In this document: positions 8,966 through 18,297 of the stretch, piece by piece
How the letters are laid out: the number at the start of each line of letters is the position of its first letter
How positions within the stretch are numbered: the first letter of the stretch is position 1
NCBI GenBank assembly: GCA_030603695.1
Contig: JAUVXF010000013.1
Span: 1 to 64,000 of the forward strand
Direction of reading: 5' to 3'
Length of the DNA stretch: 64,000 nt
Origin: Natronohydrobacter sp.
GTDB lineage: Bacteria; Pseudomonadota; Alphaproteobacteria; Rhodobacterales; Rhodobacteraceae
Program-made: the position numbers and the translations under genes
The notes under the pieces: model-generated
The model's database searches: none
Seen by the model: the letters and a program-made list of their open reading frames with translations, nothing else
What the model was told of the DNA's origin: nothing

Positions 8966-9805
8966 ATGCTGCGACTGGGTATTTTTCTGGCCGTGCTTGC
9001 CACCCCTTTGGCAGCACAGGAACGGGTTATTGTGCTGGGTGGCGGGCTTGCCGAAATCGTTTATGCCTTGGGGCAAGAGCATCGTCTGGTGGGGCGCGAT
9101 ACAACCGCCAGTTTCCCGCCCGAAATCATGGCGCTGCCCGATGTGGGCTATGTGCGCGCGCTTTCGCCCGAAGGGTTGCTTGCGCTTGATCCTGATCTGA
9201 TCCTTGCCTCTGAAGGGTCTGGCCCGGTGGAAACGGTGCAGATCATGCAGGCGGCCTCTGTGCCCTTTGTCCAGATCACCGAAGACCCCAGCGCGGCGGC
9301 TGTGCTGGAACGCGTGACAGCCGTGGCCGGGCATCTGGGCACAGAGGCGGCTGGCGCGGCCCTTGTGGCGCAACTGGAGGCCGAATTCGCAGCCCTGGCC
9401 GAAGTGACACAGGCTGTCACCACGCCAAAGCGGGTGATGTTCATTCTTTCGGCCAGCGGTGGGCGCATTAACGCAGCAGGGCGCGATAGCGGCGCAGAGG
9501 CCATGATCCGGCTTGCGGGCGGGGTGAATGCCTTTGACGATTTCTCAGGCTATCGCCTGCTCAGCGACGAGGCCATCACCGCCGCTGCGCCCGATGTGCT
9601 CTTGATGATGGATCGGGGCGGTGATCATGCCCTCTCGGACGCCGAAATTCTGGCCCATCCCGCACTGGGCCTGACACCCGCAGCCGAACAGGGCGCGGTG
9701 ATCCGCATGAATGGCATCTATCTGTTGGGTTTTGGCCCGCGCACGGCGCAAGCCGCGCAAGAGTTGCATGGTGCCCTATACCCGCAGCCACATAAAGGGG
9801 GCTAA
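8966..9805 (+). CDS. hmuT: Heme ABC transporter periplasmic binding protein
   Basis: 279 residues with a short signal peptide ending around PLAAQE. The type III (BtuF-like) binding-protein fold is indicated by RVIVLGGGLAEIVYALG near the N-terminus and DPDLILASEGSG, plus the C-terminal LLGFGPRTAQAAQELH. It binds heme delivered by the outer-membrane receptor and hands it to HmuUV. The order between hmuS and hmuU is standard for the family. Confidence 0.93.
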   Translation: MLRLGIFLAVLATPLAAQERVIVLGGGLAEIVYALGQEHRLVGRDTTASFPPEIMALPDVGYVRALSPEGLLALDPDLILASEGSGPVETVQIMQAASVPFVQITEDPSAAAVLERVTAVAGHLGTEAAGAALVAQLEAEFAALAEVTQAVTTPKRVMFILSASGGRINAAGRDSGAEAMIRLAGGVNAFDDFSGYRLLSDEAITAAAPDVLLMMDRGGDHALSDAEILAHPALGLTPAAEQGAVIRMNGIYLLGFGPRTAQAAQELHGALYPQPHKGG

Positions 9806-9809
9806 GCGC

Positions 9810-10889
9810 ATGGTGGCCCTGACTTGGACACGCGGCGCGGACAGCACCGCAAGCGGCGATCGTTCGGCCCGCGCGCGCGTCACTTTGCTGGCACTGGTGG
9901 CGTTTGTCGTGCTGGCCTCTCTGGCCTCTCTGGGCACAGGGGCGGCAGGGGTGTCCTTGCCGCAAGTGCTGGGCAAATGGCTGGCAGGCGAAGGCCTGAC
10001 CCTGCGCGAACATGTGGTCTTGTTTGATATCCGCTTGCCGCGCTTGCTGACAGGGATGTTGGTGGGTGCATCGCTGGCGGTTTCCGGCGCGGTTATGCAA
10101 GGGCTTTTCCGCAACCCTTTGGCCGATCCCGGGATTGTGGGGGTGGGTGCCGGGGCCGGGCTGGGTGCGGTGCTGGCGATTGTGCTGGGCGCGTTTCTGC
10201 CGCCTGCCATTCTGGCTGTGGCGGGCATGCATCTTGTGCCGCTGGCCGCGTTTGTCGGGGGCTGGGTAACCACGCTGATCCTCTATCGCGTTTCTACCCG
10301 CGCGGGGCGCACCTCTGTGGCAACCATGCTGCTGGCGGGGATCGCGCTGGGCGCGCTGTCCGGGGCGCTGACAGGTATTCTGGTTTATATCGCGGATGAC
10401 CAGCAATTGCGCGATCTAACCTTTTGGGGCCTTGGCTCTCTGGCCGGGGCAAGTTGGGCCAAGCTGGCGGCGGCTGCGCCCATCATGGTGCTGGCGCTGG
10501 TGGCCGCGCCCCTGCTGGCGCGTGCGCTCAATGGTCTGGCCTTGGGAGAGGGGGCGGCCGCGCATCTGGGGATTGCGGTGCAGCGCATGAAATCCCTGGC
10601 AATCCTGACAGTGGCTGGCGCAACCGGGGCGGCCGTGGCTGTATCGGGGGGGATTGGCTTTATCGGGATTGTCGTGCCGCATCTGTTGCGCTTGGTCATG
10701 GGGCCGGATCATCGTTTTCTTCTGCCTGCGGCGGCACTGCTGGGGGCGGGGTTGCTGCTTTTGGCCGATATCATCGCGCGGCTGATTATCGCACCGGCGG
10801 AATTGCCGATTGGCATTGTGACAGCGGTTTTGGGTGGCCCGGTGTTTTTATGGATATTGCTGCGCCGTCGCGGCATTGTGGATATGTGA
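9810..10889 (+). CDS. hmuU: Heme ABC transporter permease
   Basis: 359-residue FecCD/BtuC-family permease with about nine or ten hydrophobic helices. Family motifs include DIRLPRLLTGMLVGASLAVSG, FRNPLADPGIVGVGAGAGLG and GFIGIVVPHLLRL. The start at 9810 (MVALTWTRG) was chosen because the longer frame from 9711 lies inside hmuT. It pairs with HmuV in the inner membrane. Confidence 0.93.
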   Translation: MVALTWTRGADSTASGDRSARARVTLLALVAFVVLASLASLGTGAAGVSLPQVLGKWLAGEGLTLREHVVLFDIRLPRLLTGMLVGASLAVSGAVMQGLFRNPLADPGIVGVGAGAGLGAVLAIVLGAFLPPAILAVAGMHLVPLAAFVGGWVTTLILYRVSTRAGRTSVATMLLAGIALGALSGALTGILVYIADDQQLRDLTFWGLGSLAGASWAKLAAAAPIMVLALVAAPLLARALNGLALGEGAAAHLGIAVQRMKSLAILTVAGATGAAVAVSGGIGFIGIVVPHLLRLVMGPDHRFLLPAAALLGAGLLLLADIIARLIIAPAELPIGIVTAVLGGPVFLWILLRRRGIVDM

Positions 10890-10895
10890 GGGGCC

Positions 10896-11684
10896 ATGCT
10901 GGAGGCACGCGATATTTGCGTCACGCTGGGGCGCAAACAGGTTCTGGAGGGCGCGTGTCTCCGCGCCCTTGCGGGCCGGATGACTGTGATTGTTGGCCCC
11001 AACGGATCGGGCAAGACCACGCTTTTGCGCGCCATCACGGGCGATCTTCCCTATAGCGGCACAGTTACGCTGGATGGGCAGGATATGCGCCACTTGCCCG
11101 GCCCCGCGCTGGCAGAGCGGCGCGCCGTGCTGCCGCAGGCCAGCCAGCTGGCCTTTCCCTTTACCGTGCATGAGGTGGTGCGCCTTGGCATGGGCGGGCG
11201 CATTGCGCTGCGCCCGGATGCTGCGCATCTGCCCGCCCGCGCGCTGGAACGCGTGGGGCTGTCAGGCTATGGCGCGCGCTTCTTTCAGGAACTTTCGGGC
11301 GGCGAGCAGGCCCGCGCCCAACTGGCGCGCGTGCTCTTGCAGGTCTGGCACCCTGTGCAAGACGGTGTGCCGCGCTGGCTGTTTCTGGATGAACCCGTCG
11401 CGGCGCTGGATATCGGTCATCAGTTGCAGGTCATGCAACTGGCGCGTGATTTTGCGCGTGCGGGCGGCGGGGTTGTCGCGGTCATGCATGATCTGAACCT
11501 GACAGCCATGTTCGCCGATCAGGTGGTGCTGATGCTGGAAGGCCGCGTTCTGGCGCATGGGCCAGTGGCAGAGGTGCTGACAGATCAGCACCTGTCGCGC
11601 GCTTATGGCTGCCGCTTGCGCGTGTCCCGCCCGCCAGTTCAGGGGGCAACATATATTCTGCCACAGGCGACAGAAATGGCCTGA
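10896..11684 (+). CDS. hmuV: Heme ABC transporter ATP-binding protein
   Basis: 262-residue ATPase with Walker A GPNGSGKTT at about residues 33-41, the signature LSGGEQARAQLAR, Walker B LFLDEPVAALD and the switch histidine in VMHDLN. The family resembles FhuC/BtuD. It starts six bases after the hmuU stop and powers HmuU-mediated heme import. Confidence 0.94.
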   Translation: MLEARDICVTLGRKQVLEGACLRALAGRMTVIVGPNGSGKTTLLRAITGDLPYSGTVTLDGQDMRHLPGPALAERRAVLPQASQLAFPFTVHEVVRLGMGGRIALRPDAAHLPARALERVGLSGYGARFFQELSGGEQARAQLARVLLQVWHPVQDGVPRWLFLDEPVAALDIGHQLQVMQLARDFARAGGGVVAVMHDLNLTAMFADQVVLMLEGRVLAHGPVAEVLTDQHLSRAYGCRLRVSRPPVQGATYILPQATEMA

Positions 11685-11775
11685 GATATACTTGACTCTT
11701 TTGCTTGGGCAAAATAGCCCATGCGCCACACTGCCAGCGGTATCGCCAGCCTGAACCACAAAATAGGGGATACCG

Positions 11776-13863
11776 ATGACACCACACCAAAGGCGCCGCG
11801 CGCGCCTGCTTGCAACCATGGCACTGCCCGCGCTGCTTTTGGCGCCGCTTCCCGCCCTTGCACAACAGGCAGAGGGCGCGCAGGCCACATCTTTCCTTGG
11901 GCGTATCGTGCTGGGCTTTGGCCGCGCGCGCGTGGCGATTGACACGCCCCAAGCCGTCAGCACGCTGGAACAAGACGATATCGACCGCGAGCAGCCTGCC
12001 AAACCGGGTGATCTGCTGCGCACCATTCCCGGCGCAACCGTGCAGGGCGGCGACCGCATGACAGGCCAGCGCTTCAACATCCGCGGGATCGGCGGCGATG
12101 CCTCGGATCAGAACCGCATTATCATCACGGTGGACGGGGTCGAGAAATACGGCGAACTGTATCAGGTGGGCCAGTTCTTTGGCGAGCCAGAGCTTTATCG
12201 CCGCGTCGAGGTGCTGCGCGGCCCGGCCTCTTCCGCGCTTTATGGGTCGGGTGCCTTGGGCGGTGTGGTGGCCTTTGAAACCAAAGATGCCGCCGATTTT
12301 CTGAAACCGGGCACAGATACCGCGCTGCGGCTGCGGGGCGGGGCCAATACAAACGGGGCGGGGGGCTTTGGCTCTGTCATTCTGGCGCAGCGCTTTGGCG
12401 CGGCTGTGGAGATGCTGGCCGCGATTACGCATCGCAGCGAAGGTGATTACCGCGCAGGTGACGGCACCCGCGTTACCGGATCTGGCATGGCGGGCACATC
12501 GGGCTTGCTGAAGGGAACCTACCGCTTTGGCAATGATGCCGAGCAAACCCTCAGCCTGTCGCTGACACGCTGGCTCAGTGACGAGGATAACGCCAATTAT
12601 TCCTCTGTCTCCAACCTGCTGGGCAGTTTTGGCACAGTGGATCGCAAAGCGCAGGATGACACTGCCACCCTGATCTGGACAAACCCCGCCACGGGCAATC
12701 CTTGGCTGGACAGCCGGGTGCAGCTGACCTATTCGCGCACGCTGATTGACCAGAAAAACGCCCGCAATCCGGGCGGCATTCCCAGTGCCATTTTCAATGA
12801 TGCGCGCTATCATTATACCACCCTTGGCCTGCGCGCGGAAAACCGCATCCAGTTTCAGGGCGCGGGCTGGGAGAATTACCTGACACTGGGCTTTGCCGCG
12901 AGTGACCAAAAGCGCCGCGCGCAGCATACGGGCGGGACTTTCACCTTCCACCCGGAAGGGCGCGAGCACAAATATGGGCTTTTCCTGCAAAACGAGTTCA
13001 TCTGGAACGAGCAATTCACGGCTGTTCTGGGCCTGCGCCGCGACCGTGTGCGCGTCACGCCCTCGCGCGATCTGGCCTTTGCATCTACGCGCAGCAATAG
13101 CGCCGGGGTCGCCTCTCTTGCGCTGCATTACAAGATCAATGAGGCTTGGGCGGTCTTTGGCTCTTTCGCCCAGACCGAACGCGCGCCCACACTTGACGAG
13201 GTGTTTGATGTGGGCACAGCCGCACCCGGTGTGTTGCGCAGCTTCTCGCCTGATCTGCAACCAGAGCGCGCGCGCACGATAGAGGCCGGGTTTTCCTTTG
13301 GCAGTACCGATATCTTCGCTGAGGGCGATAGCCTTGATCTGAAAGTGACCGCCTTTTCCAACCGGATTTCAAACAAGATCGACCGTCGCAACCGGCTTGT
13401 GCCCGGTTCCACCTATGAAAACATAGCCCGCGCCCATATCCGCGGGATAGAGTTGGAAGGCGGTTATGACGCGCAGGATCTGTTCGGGAAATTCGCCTAT
13501 TCCCGCATTCTGGGCACAGACAGCGCCACTGGCGCGCGGCTGAATTCCACCCCTGCGGATGAATTGGTGCTGGAACTGGGCGCGCGTGCTTTCGAGCAGA
13601 CGCTGGAATATGGCTGGCGCGGCACGTTCGTGCGCGCGGCAAGTCTGGCAACTGGCGAGGCTTTTCCCGGCTATGGGGTGAATGATCTTTTTGTCACCTG
13701 GCAGCCAGATCAGGGCGCTTTGGCGGGGTTGGATGTGCAATTGGCGGTCAATAACATATTTGACAAAACCTATCGCAATATCCTCAGTGGCAGCTTTGCC
13801 ACGAACGAGCCACGCCGGGGCCGTGATATCCGCCTGTCTGTGGGCAGGCAGTTTGACTGGTAA
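11776..13863 (+). CDS. hmuR: TonB-dependent heme/hemoglobin receptor
   Basis: 695-residue outer-membrane receptor. A signal peptide (about residues 1-30, ending LPALAQQ) precedes the plug domain: TLEQDDIDREQPAKPGDLL, QRFNIRGIGG and RVEVLRGPASSALYGSGALGG. The beta-barrel ends in Phe-Asp-Trp, the usual aromatic terminus. Heme-receptor landmarks are visible as TERAPTLDEVF (FRAP-like box) followed by SPDLQPERARTIE (NPNL-like box). A 91-base gap after hmuV could hold its own promoter, though only a TTGACT at 11692-11697 stands out. It is transcribed toward the NRPS and a shared terminator lies between them. Confidence 0.92.
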   Translation: MTPHQRRRARLLATMALPALLLAPLPALAQQAEGAQATSFLGRIVLGFGRARVAIDTPQAVSTLEQDDIDREQPAKPGDLLRTIPGATVQGGDRMTGQRFNIRGIGGDASDQNRIIITVDGVEKYGELYQVGQFFGEPELYRRVEVLRGPASSALYGSGALGGVVAFETKDAADFLKPGTDTALRLRGGANTNGAGGFGSVILAQRFGAAVEMLAAITHRSEGDYRAGDGTRVTGSGMAGTSGLLKGTYRFGNDAEQTLSLSLTRWLSDEDNANYSSVSNLLGSFGTVDRKAQDDTATLIWTNPATGNPWLDSRVQLTYSRTLIDQKNARNPGGIPSAIFNDARYHYTTLGLRAENRIQFQGAGWENYLTLGFAASDQKRRAQHTGGTFTFHPEGREHKYGLFLQNEFIWNEQFTAVLGLRRDRVRVTPSRDLAFASTRSNSAGVASLALHYKINEAWAVFGSFAQTERAPTLDEVFDVGTAAPGVLRSFSPDLQPERARTIEAGFSFGSTDIFAEGDSLDLKVTAFSNRISNKIDRRNRLVPGSTYENIARAHIRGIELEGGYDAQDLFGKFAYSRILGTDSATGARLNSTPADELVLELGARAFEQTLEYGWRGTFVRAASLATGEAFPGYGVNDLFVTWQPDQGALAGLDVQLAVNNIFDKTYRNILSGSFATNEPRRGRDIRLSVGRQFDW

Positions 13864-13892
13864 AGCACCTTTCCCCGGCAAGTGAAAACAGC

Positions 13893-13925
13893 AGACAGCG
13901 CGGGAATAGCCCTGCGCTGTCTTTG
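13893..13925. terminator. Bidirectional hairpin between hmuR and the NRPS gene
   Basis: The arms AGACAGCGC (13893-13901) and GCGCTGTCT (13914-13922) form a nine-base stem extended by GGG and CCC around a short AATA loop. A T-rich stretch follows on the plus strand. It sits in the 68-base gap between two convergent genes, which suits a shared rho-independent terminator. Confidence 0.75.
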
Positions 13926-13931
13926 TCATAT

Positions 13932-16900
13932 CTACCCATTCTGCGGGTTCTGGGCCAACATCCAGCGTATCACGGCGGCAAGGCTACGCTCTGCCGTGGC
14001 CATGTCTGCGGCTATTTCGGGCACGGGCAGCGGCGGCGGGGCGTAGCGCGCAAGCAGGGCTTCCGCCTCTTCAAGCGGGATCATGCTGTCGGGAACATCT
14101 TTCAAGAGCAGGGCATAGCCGCGCAAGCGTGGCAAAAGCCAGCCAGAGGGGTGATTGCGCTGCGCCTGCAACAGGGCCATCGCGCGCGAAAGCCAGTCAT
14201 GCGTGCCAATCAGGCGCGGTGACAGGCCGTTTGCTTCCATCGCGCGCGCAATGCTTTCCGCGGGGGCGGCACCATGGGTGAAAATATGCGCAATACCTTG
14301 CGGAACATCGGCCTGTGCAAGGCCAAGGATCATCTGTGTGGCATGATCGACCGAGGCCCAGGGCAGGGGAATGGCGCTTAGGCCGCTGGGGATGGCCCGC
14401 AAATCCAGAAACAGGCTTAGAAAGCCTTGGCCGATATCCTGAGCCGCGTAATACCCCGTCTGGGAATCGCCAATCACAAGGCCGGGGCGCAGGATGGTGG
14501 CGTGATAGCCTTTGTCGCGCGCCGTCAGGATCATCTGTTCTGCGGCCCATTTGGACAGGTTGTAGCCACTGCTGATCGCGGGTTCTGTCACACGCGCATC
14601 AAACCCGTCGCGCAGCCTGTCTAGCGGGGTCTGGAGCACGCCAAGCGTAGAGATATAGACCAGCGATTTCGGCTTATGCGCTGACATGATCTGCAAAAGC
14701 TGCAACGTGCTGAGCGTGTTGACACCGCGCATCATGGCATAGGGCTTGAAGGCGTGAACCCCCGCACCGTTATGCACGATCATATCCACCTCGCGTGCGA
14801 GGCTATCGCGTGCCTGCGCAGTTAGCCCCAGATCGGGCAAGGCCAGATCACCCATTTCCACATGAATGCGCGCTGCATAGCCCTGCGGCAGCCCTGCGCC
14901 ATCTATGCTGTGCAATTCCTGCACAATCCGGGCATGGGCGCTGGCGGCATCTTTGCCACGCGCAAGGCATATGATTTTTGCGCGCGTGTCCTGTAGCAAA
15001 TCGCGCAGCAGATAGCGCCCGATCAGCCCTGTGGCGCCTGTCAGCAAAATGGTTTGCGCGGCGCGCAACTGGGCTGCTTGGCCATTCGGGGCGGGGGGCA
15101 GTGTATCGGCCAGCGCAATATCGCTGCGCGCCTGTGCAACATCGGTTTCGGTTTGCGGCAGATCGCTATCTTGATTTTCGGCCATCGCGCTGGCGAGTGC
15201 GGCGATATCACCTGCCTCGAATATCAGGCGCAGCGGAATGGGAGTGCCGGTGTCTTGCTCCAAAGCCGCCGCAAGACGCACGGCCAAAAGCGAATTGCCC
15301 CCAAGCGTGAAGAAATTGTCATGCCGTCCGATTTGGGGCGCGGGCTGGGCGGTTTCCTCTTCCAGCAGGGTTGCTATATGATGGGCAATCATCGTTTCCA
15401 ACGCGCCTTCGGGCGGGAAGTGCTGGCCTTGCGCCAGATCGGGGCCAAGGGCGGGCAGGCGCTTTGGGTCCAGCTTGCCATTGGGGCCGCGCGGCAGCCC
15501 CTCCAGCCGGTGCAGGGCTGCGGGAACCATATAGCCCGGCAGCGCCGCACGCAGTGCGGCCATCAGCGCGCCAGCCTCTGCCGTGCCTGTGAAAAACCCC
15601 TCCAGACGCGGGGCCGCGCTGCCTGTCGCGCGCGCGACGACCATGGCCTCTTGCACACCCGGCTGGCCCATCATCACAGCGGCAATTTCTTCCGGTTCAA
15701 TCCGAAAGCCACGGATTTTTACCTGATTATCCATCCGGCCCAGAAATTCCAGCACCCCATCTGCCCGCCAGCGCACCTTGTCGCCTGTGCGGTAGAGTGT
15801 GCGGCCCGGCTCTAGCGGGTCTGCAACAAAGCGCGCGCCGGTCAGCTGCGGTAAATTCACATAGCCGCGCGCAAGGCCGGGGCCGCCCAAAGCCAATTCT
15901 CCGTCTATCCCGATGCCTACAGGCTGCAATTGCGCATCGCGCACGGTGGCCAGATAATTGGGCAAGGGCTGGCCAATCGGCAACACCGCCAAGTCGAAAT
16001 CCGCAGGCGTGACGCGGTGATAGCTGGCTTCGATACAGGTTTCTGTCGGGCCATAGACATTGAACAGCGCAACATCCGGCAAGGCCCGCGCGATGCGCTG
16101 CGCCACAGCGCCCGACAGCGCCTCTCCGCCCAGCATAAGCTGGCGCAGGGCCAGCCCATCGAGGGGCGGCGCGCTGAGCATGGCCGCAAAGACCGAGGGC
16201 ACCATGTTCAGATGCGTGACCTTGCGCTTGTGCAGCAAGTCCCAAAACTCTGCCGCGCCCATCTGCTTGAGATCGGGGGCCATGACCACTGTGGCCCCTG
16301 TCAGCAGTGGCAACAGCATTTCTTGCAGCGATACATCAAACCCGATGGAAACCCCCGCCAGAACATGATCGCCAAAGCCCGTCTTGCAATGCGCCCCCGC
16401 CCGCGCGGCGCAAAGATGGGCCAGCGCGCGGTGGGCCACGGCCACGCCCTTTGGCCTGCCAGATGTGCCAGAGGTATAGATGATATAGGCCAGCGCCTCT
16501 GGGTCTTGGAACACAGGCAGGGGGGTGGCGGGGCTGTCGGGCAGGCTGTCCAGCCTGTCAAGGATCAGAACCGCGCCTGCATCCTGTGCGGCATGGCCAA
16601 GACGCTCTGACGGGTAATCGGGATCAAGCGGCAGATAGACAGCCCCCGCGCGCGATATGGCCAAGAGCGCGATGCAGGTGGCGGCAGAACGCGCCATGCG
16701 CACGCCGACTACATCGCCTGCCCGCACCCCTGCGGCAATCAGGCTGCGCGCCAGCCTGAGGCTTTGGTCGTGGACAAAGCCGTAGCTGAGCGCCGTGCCA
16801 TCACAATCCACGATTGCAGTGGTATCTGGCGCGGCTGTGGCTTGGGCATCGAACAGATGCTCCAGGCGCGCGCAGCGCCAATCCAGCGCTGTCACCTCGA

Positions 16901-18239
16901 AGCGTGATATTTGTGCGGCCTCTGATGGGGCCAGCGCGGGAATGGTGGCAAAATCGGGCCGCGCGCCATTTGGGGCGCAATCTTGCACAAATGCCGAGAT
17001 TGCGCCTTCCAGCAATTCGGCCAGCATATGCGCGTCCAAAACCCCTGCATAGTCGGGATTTACCGCAATCCGGTAGTTCAGCGCCCCTGTTGCCGGATCA
17101 TCGGTGGCGTGAAAGCTGATGGGGCTGGCCTCTCGTGTATCAATAACAGCGCTGGTGATTTCGGGCGGAAAGCCAAGCGCTGTCGCACCGGGCATATAAG
17201 AAAGCGCAACATCAAAAAGCCCAACCCCGCCTTGCCCTGTCATGCCCAATGCGCGCGCAAGTGTATCTATGGAAATGCGGTTATGGCGCAGGTCTGCATC
17301 CCAAGCCTCGCTGAATGCGGCAAGACAGTCTTGCAGGCTCCACCATTCCTCAAAGCAGATGCGCAAGGGAATGACGCCTGTCATCATGCCCAGCGTGTGC
17401 AGTGTCTTTGCATCGCGCCGATGCAAGGCCAGACCGCAGACCAGATCATTTTGCCCAAAGCGGCGCGCAAGCGTTATCGCCAGCAGCCCAAACAACGCAC
17501 GCGGCGCAGACAGATTGGCGGCCTTGGCGGCTGTCAGAAATCCGCGCTCTGCCGGGATGTGGCCAAAGGCTGTATGCGCAAAGGGGTTTTGTGATGGTTT
17601 GGGAAGGGCGGGGATCAGTTTTTCCGGCAGATTGGCAAGGCGCGCTTTCCAATAGGCCAGATCACGCTGGAATTGAGGGGACGTGTTGTAATCCTGATCC
17701 GCCGCAATGATCGGCATAACAGAGCTTGGTTCAATATTTGGCAGGGGCAGCCCCTGTGACTGGGCAAAATAGGTTTGAAACCACTGTTGCAACACAAGCT
17801 GCATTGTCAGACTGTCGGCAATTATATGGTGAAAGCACAACACAAGGTAGCGCAATCCCCCGATGGTCAGCAGATGCACCCGAAACAGGGGGGCATCGCC
17901 AAAGGGAAGCGGCATGGAAAAGAGTTGCGCAAGATGCGCCTGAAACGCGGCATCTGGATCTTGTGCTGACAGCGTGACCTCGAACAGCGGCGGAGTGCAA
18001 TCAGACGATACCCATTGTCTGGGCGTGTTGGGGTCAATGCGCAGGCGCAACCCCTCATGGTTTTCCAGAAGCACCCGAAGCGAGGCGCGCAGGCACGCGC
18101 TGTCCAGATCAAGCCCGGTCTTGATCCAGCACCCCAGCCGATATCCGGCTGGGCCGGATATCTGGCTATCAAACCAAAGCGGTACCTGAGCATTTCCCAA
18201 AGCGAAATAATGCGTCATTATCTGATTGCTGCCGTCCAT
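13932..18239 (-). CDS. Nonribosomal peptide synthetase, C-A-T-reductase
   Basis: 1435 residues in one module. The condensation domain (about 1-430) has HHIIADS near residue 136, so the second His and Asp are present. The adenylation domain (about 440-930) has YTSGTSGRPKG near 591, NVYGPTET near 728, YRTGDKVRW and NGKLDPKRLP. The carrier domain has LGGNSLLAVRL near 982. The C-terminal thioester reductase domain (about 1065-1400) has LLTGATGLIGR near 1069 and a catalytic YNLSK near 1228. By family knowledge such modules join an acyl chain to one amino acid and release it by NAD(P)H reduction as an aldehyde or alcohol. A by-eye alignment to GrsA gives pocket residues D-V-Q-N-M-G-V-I-E-K, which I cannot match to a substrate; the Asp indicates a normal alpha-amino acid. 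It lies 58 bases after the PKS stop, so the PKS most likely supplies the acyl chain. Confidence 0.93.
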   Translation of the reverse strand: MDGSNQIMTHYFALGNAQVPLWFDSQISGPAGYRLGCWIKTGLDLDSACLRASLRVLLENHEGLRLRIDPNTPRQWVSSDCTPPLFEVTLSAQDPDAAFQAHLAQLFSMPLPFGDAPLFRVHLLTIGGLRYLVLCFHHIIADSLTMQLVLQQWFQTYFAQSQGLPLPNIEPSSVMPIIAADQDYNTSPQFQRDLAYWKARLANLPEKLIPALPKPSQNPFAHTAFGHIPAERGFLTAAKAANLSAPRALFGLLAITLARRFGQNDLVCGLALHRRDAKTLHTLGMMTGVIPLRICFEEWWSLQDCLAAFSEAWDADLRHNRISIDTLARALGMTGQGGVGLFDVALSYMPGATALGFPPEITSAVIDTREASPISFHATDDPATGALNYRIAVNPDYAGVLDAHMLAELLEGAISAFVQDCAPNGARPDFATIPALAPSEAAQISRFEVTALDWRCARLEHLFDAQATAAPDTTAIVDCDGTALSYGFVHDQSLRLARSLIAAGVRAGDVVGVRMARSAATCIALLAISRAGAVYLPLDPDYPSERLGHAAQDAGAVLILDRLDSLPDSPATPLPVFQDPEALAYIIYTSGTSGRPKGVAVAHRALAHLCAARAGAHCKTGFGDHVLAGVSIGFDVSLQEMLLPLLTGATVVMAPDLKQMGAAEFWDLLHKRKVTHLNMVPSVFAAMLSAPPLDGLALRQLMLGGEALSGAVAQRIARALPDVALFNVYGPTETCIEASYHRVTPADFDLAVLPIGQPLPNYLATVRDAQLQPVGIGIDGELALGGPGLARGYVNLPQLTGARFVADPLEPGRTLYRTGDKVRWRADGVLEFLGRMDNQVKIRGFRIEPEEIAAVMMGQPGVQEAMVVARATGSAAPRLEGFFTGTAEAGALMAALRAALPGYMVPAALHRLEGLPRGPNGKLDPKRLPALGPDLAQGQHFPPEGALETMIAHHIATLLEEETAQPAPQIGRHDNFFTLGGNSLLAVRLAAALEQDTGTPIPLRLIFEAGDIAALASAMAENQDSDLPQTETDVAQARSDIALADTLPPAPNGQAAQLRAAQTILLTGATGLIGRYLLRDLLQDTRAKIICLARGKDAASAHARIVQELHSIDGAGLPQGYAARIHVEMGDLALPDLGLTAQARDSLAREVDMIVHNGAGVHAFKPYAMMRGVNTLSTLQLLQIMSAHKPKSLVYISTLGVLQTPLDRLRDGFDARVTEPAISSGYNLSKWAAEQMILTARDKGYHATILRPGLVIGDSQTGYYAAQDIGQGFLSLFLDLRAIPSGLSAIPLPWASVDHATQMILGLAQADVPQGIAHIFTHGAAPAESIARAMEANGLSPRLIGTHDWLSRAMALLQAQRNHPSGWLLPRLRGYALLLKDVPDSMIPLEEAEALLARYAPPPLPVPEIAADMATAERSLAAVIRWMLAQNPQNG

Positions 18240-18297
18240 ATCCCAACCTCACCAAAAGGCTGCGCCCGACCGAAGCAGGGCGCAGGGCCTCTTGCGT

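Noticed and set aside
7898-9373. Long minus-strand open frame (about 490 residues) opposite hmuS and hmuT
   Set aside because: It lies antisense to two well-recognised genes, is rich in His, Arg and Cys, and resembles no family. Such shadows are expected from GC-rich codon use.
11692-11720. Promoter for hmuR from TTGACT
   Set aside because: No acceptable -10 lies at 16-18 bases; AAAATA is only 13 bases away.
11482-13260. Minus-strand open frame of about 590 residues opposite hmuV and hmuR
   Set aside because: Antisense to a clear TonB-dependent receptor; composition is non-coding and there is no ribosome binding site.
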